Below, piece after piece: positions 7,571 through 8,974 of a stretch of 8,974 bases of DNA; within the stretch, counting starts at the first letter, position 1, and every line of letters starts with the position of its first letter. Both the position numbers and the translations under genes were made by a program. The stretch is taken from positions 3,092 through 12,065 of the forward strand of contig CAKMZU010000031.1 in the NCBI GenBank assembly GCA_929200485.1, written 5' to 3'. Source of the stretch: an uncultured Gammaproteobacteria bacterium (GTDB lineage: Bacteria; Pseudomonadota; Gammaproteobacteria; Pseudomonadales; DT-91). The notes below the pieces were generated by a model. That model saw only the letters and a program-made list of their open reading frames with translations. It was not told where the DNA came from and made no database searches.

Positions 7571-8974
7571 TGAATTCTTCCGTCTTTTGATTTCTTTCAT
7601 GAGATTCATGGGTTAATTGAATCAATACAGAGGTTTCATTATTTTTATCAAAGCTCAGGTCGGTTACTGTTTGAGAGCTGAAAAATTCGGCATCAATGAG
7701 TAATTTGCAGTTATCTAACTGATCAATGAGTTCTTGAGGCAATTCAAGCAGAAATTGACCCTCATCATCTGTTCGGGTCGTAGCGAGTGGTGAAGAAAAA
7801 TTTTTCTCTAAAATTACAGAAACCTCCGCATTATTAATGGGGTTACCTTCAATGTTTGTCACTTGCCCGTTAATTTGTGGTAGGGGAGAGTCATGAAGTG
7901 GAGTAAGGAAAATTTCTTCGGTCAATTTCTGATTATGTTTAAATATGATTAACTTTTTTAGCGGTTGATAATCTGGATGGCTAAATTCAGCAAGGTATTG
8001 GCCTTCCAAAAAAATGATAGGGTGAGTACCTTCAAGCTGAAAGGTATAGGGCGGGATCGACGAAGGTGCGTTGTTTAATTTGTCATCCAGCGCAATAGTA
8101 ACAGTTGCCCCATTTATGGGTTGCTGCGTTTTCTTATCTTTTATATCTAGAGACAATTCGCCTATTTTAATGGATTTAAGTGCGTTAAGTATTAGCTGGG
8201 ACTCATCTGCGACTATTTCCTCAAGATCTATTTTTTCATTTTCATCTTGAGTTTCCTCTTCACCGGCATCTTGTAAGATTAATTCATCCGTCTCTTCTTC
8301 TAGCTGATAAAAGGTCTGTGTTTTCCCATTTTTGGTAACCGCAATGGTGCGTTTAACAGGGTCAGCAACCCTTACTGAGAATTTGGTCTTTTGTTTAAGG
8401 TACTTATAGGTAGCGAACACAGCACGATTAGCATTTAAAATCGGCAGTGGGTGATCTAAGCGATCCTTGTTTTTGGATTTTGGGCTATTAAAGCGTTCGC
8501 TAACTTTTTCAGAGGCCGCTTCAAGTAGTATCGCCTTAACTTCATGACCTTTAAGGTTTGGATTGATGCTGTATATGAGTGAGGCAACACCTGCAACGAC
8601 TGGTGCAGCGGAAGATGTTCCTTTAAAGCCACCGTTGATTCCATATTTGCCATCGCCATCGGTTTTAAATCCATTGTTAGCGGCTAAAGATTTATAGTAC
8701 GCAGGGGCCGCAATATCAACGAGATTGCCATAGGTGCTGGTGAATGATAGAGGCCCTTTTGCTGTTAATGCAGCCACAAAGAGCACGTTAGGTAGCTTGT
8801 CTACTTTGTTGGCCGACGATAAATGAAGAGCAGGGCTGTGAAGCCGTCCTTCAACGGCGTAGTGTCCTTTATGGCCTTGACCATTCCCAATGCCATTGCC
8901 TGCTGAAAAGATGAAAAGTTTATCAGGGTTTTTTTCGGCGATGGCTCGGAAGCTTCGGCTTAACTTAAAGGCAT
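7563..8974 (-). CDS. Second subtilisin-like (S8) serine protease, N-terminus beyond the window
   Basis: The reading frame is open to the right edge. The visible part is 469 codons plus a partial one, so the start, any signal peptide, and the catalytic Asp and His lie outside. Visible residue 26 is the oxyanion Asn (SAGNG) and residue 120 the catalytic Ser (GTSSAAP). It is a paralogue of the downstream protease: NPDKLFIFSAGNG versus HPDKLFVWSAGNG, with HSPALHLS and PVVAGVASL shared. It has about 12 extra residues, rich in Gly, Lys and Asp, just before the Ser. After the catalytic domain come a very acidic linker (about 242-276), a beta domain (about 280-370, from LSLDIKDKKTQQPINGATV) and a carboxypeptidase-regulatory-like domain (about 375-455). 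It then stops, so it lacks the large C-terminal domain of its neighbour. Its final codons overlap the next gene, implying one transcript. No inactivating change is seen in the visible part. Confidence 0.85.
   Translation of the reverse strand, partial: AFKLSRSFRAIAEKNPDKLFIFSAGNGIGNGQGHKGHYAVEGRLHSPALHLSSANKVDKLPNVLFVAALTAKGPLSFTSTYGNLVDIAAPAYYKSLAANNGFKTDGDGKYGINGGFKGTSSAAPVVAGVASLIYSINPNLKGHEVKAILLEAASEKVSERFNSPKSKNKDRLDHPLPILNANRAVFATYKYLKQKTKFSVRVADPVKRTIAVTKNGKTQTFYQLEEETDELILQDAGEEETQDENEKIDLEEIVADESQLILNALKSIKIGELSLDIKDKKTQQPINGATVTIALDDKLNNAPSSIPPYTFQLEGTHPIIFLEGQYLAEFSHPDYQPLKKLIIFKHNQKLTEEIFLTPLHDSPLPQINGQVTNIEGNPINNAEVSVILEKNFSSPLATTRTDDEGQFLLELPQELIDQLDNCKLLIDAEFFSSQTVTDLSFDKNNETSVLIQLTHESHERNQKTEEFSD

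Overview
The window comes from a gammaproteobacterium. The evidence is a BamC-type outer-membrane assembly lipoprotein directly behind the last codons of what is probably dapA, followed by a WalJ-like metallo-hydrolase and a beta-carbonic anhydrase that aligns closely with E. coli Can. Moderate GC and marine-type gene content would fit a Thiotrichales/Methylophaga-like lineage, but the genus cannot be fixed from the sequence alone.

Layout. (1) Positions 1-2537, + strand: a compact housekeeping cluster of dapA tail, bamC, an MBL-fold hydrolase and carbonic anhydrase. Gaps are short and each gene has a recognisable ribosome binding site. A hairpin followed by a T-run at 2561-2598 probably ends it. 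(2) Positions 2652-4017: a visibly AT-richer stretch with two divergent genes for small Sec-exported proteins that I do not recognise. They are separated by a 256-bp intergenic region holding a candidate promoter and a perfect 14-bp palindrome at the expected transcription start of the rightward gene. (3) Positions 4079-8974, - strand: two tandem, overlapping paralogous genes for large subtilisin-like (S8) proteases. The downstream one is complete. It is a lipoprotein with N-terminal beta domains, an internal region resembling an S8 propeptide, the catalytic domain, two carboxypeptidase-regulatory-like beta domains and a C-terminal jelly-roll-like (immune-inhibitor-A/choice-of-anchor-J type) domain. 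The upstream one runs off the right edge, so its N-terminus, catalytic Asp and His are not visible.

How it fits together. The left block handles lysine/peptidoglycan precursor synthesis, outer-membrane protein assembly and CO2/bicarbonate conversion, and is ordinary core genome. The right block looks like accessory cell-surface or extracellular proteolysis. The two unknown exported proteins lie between core and protease genes and could be partners, substrates or unrelated cargo; nothing in the sequence decides this. No RNA genes, CRISPR arrays, insertion sequences or attachment sites were seen.
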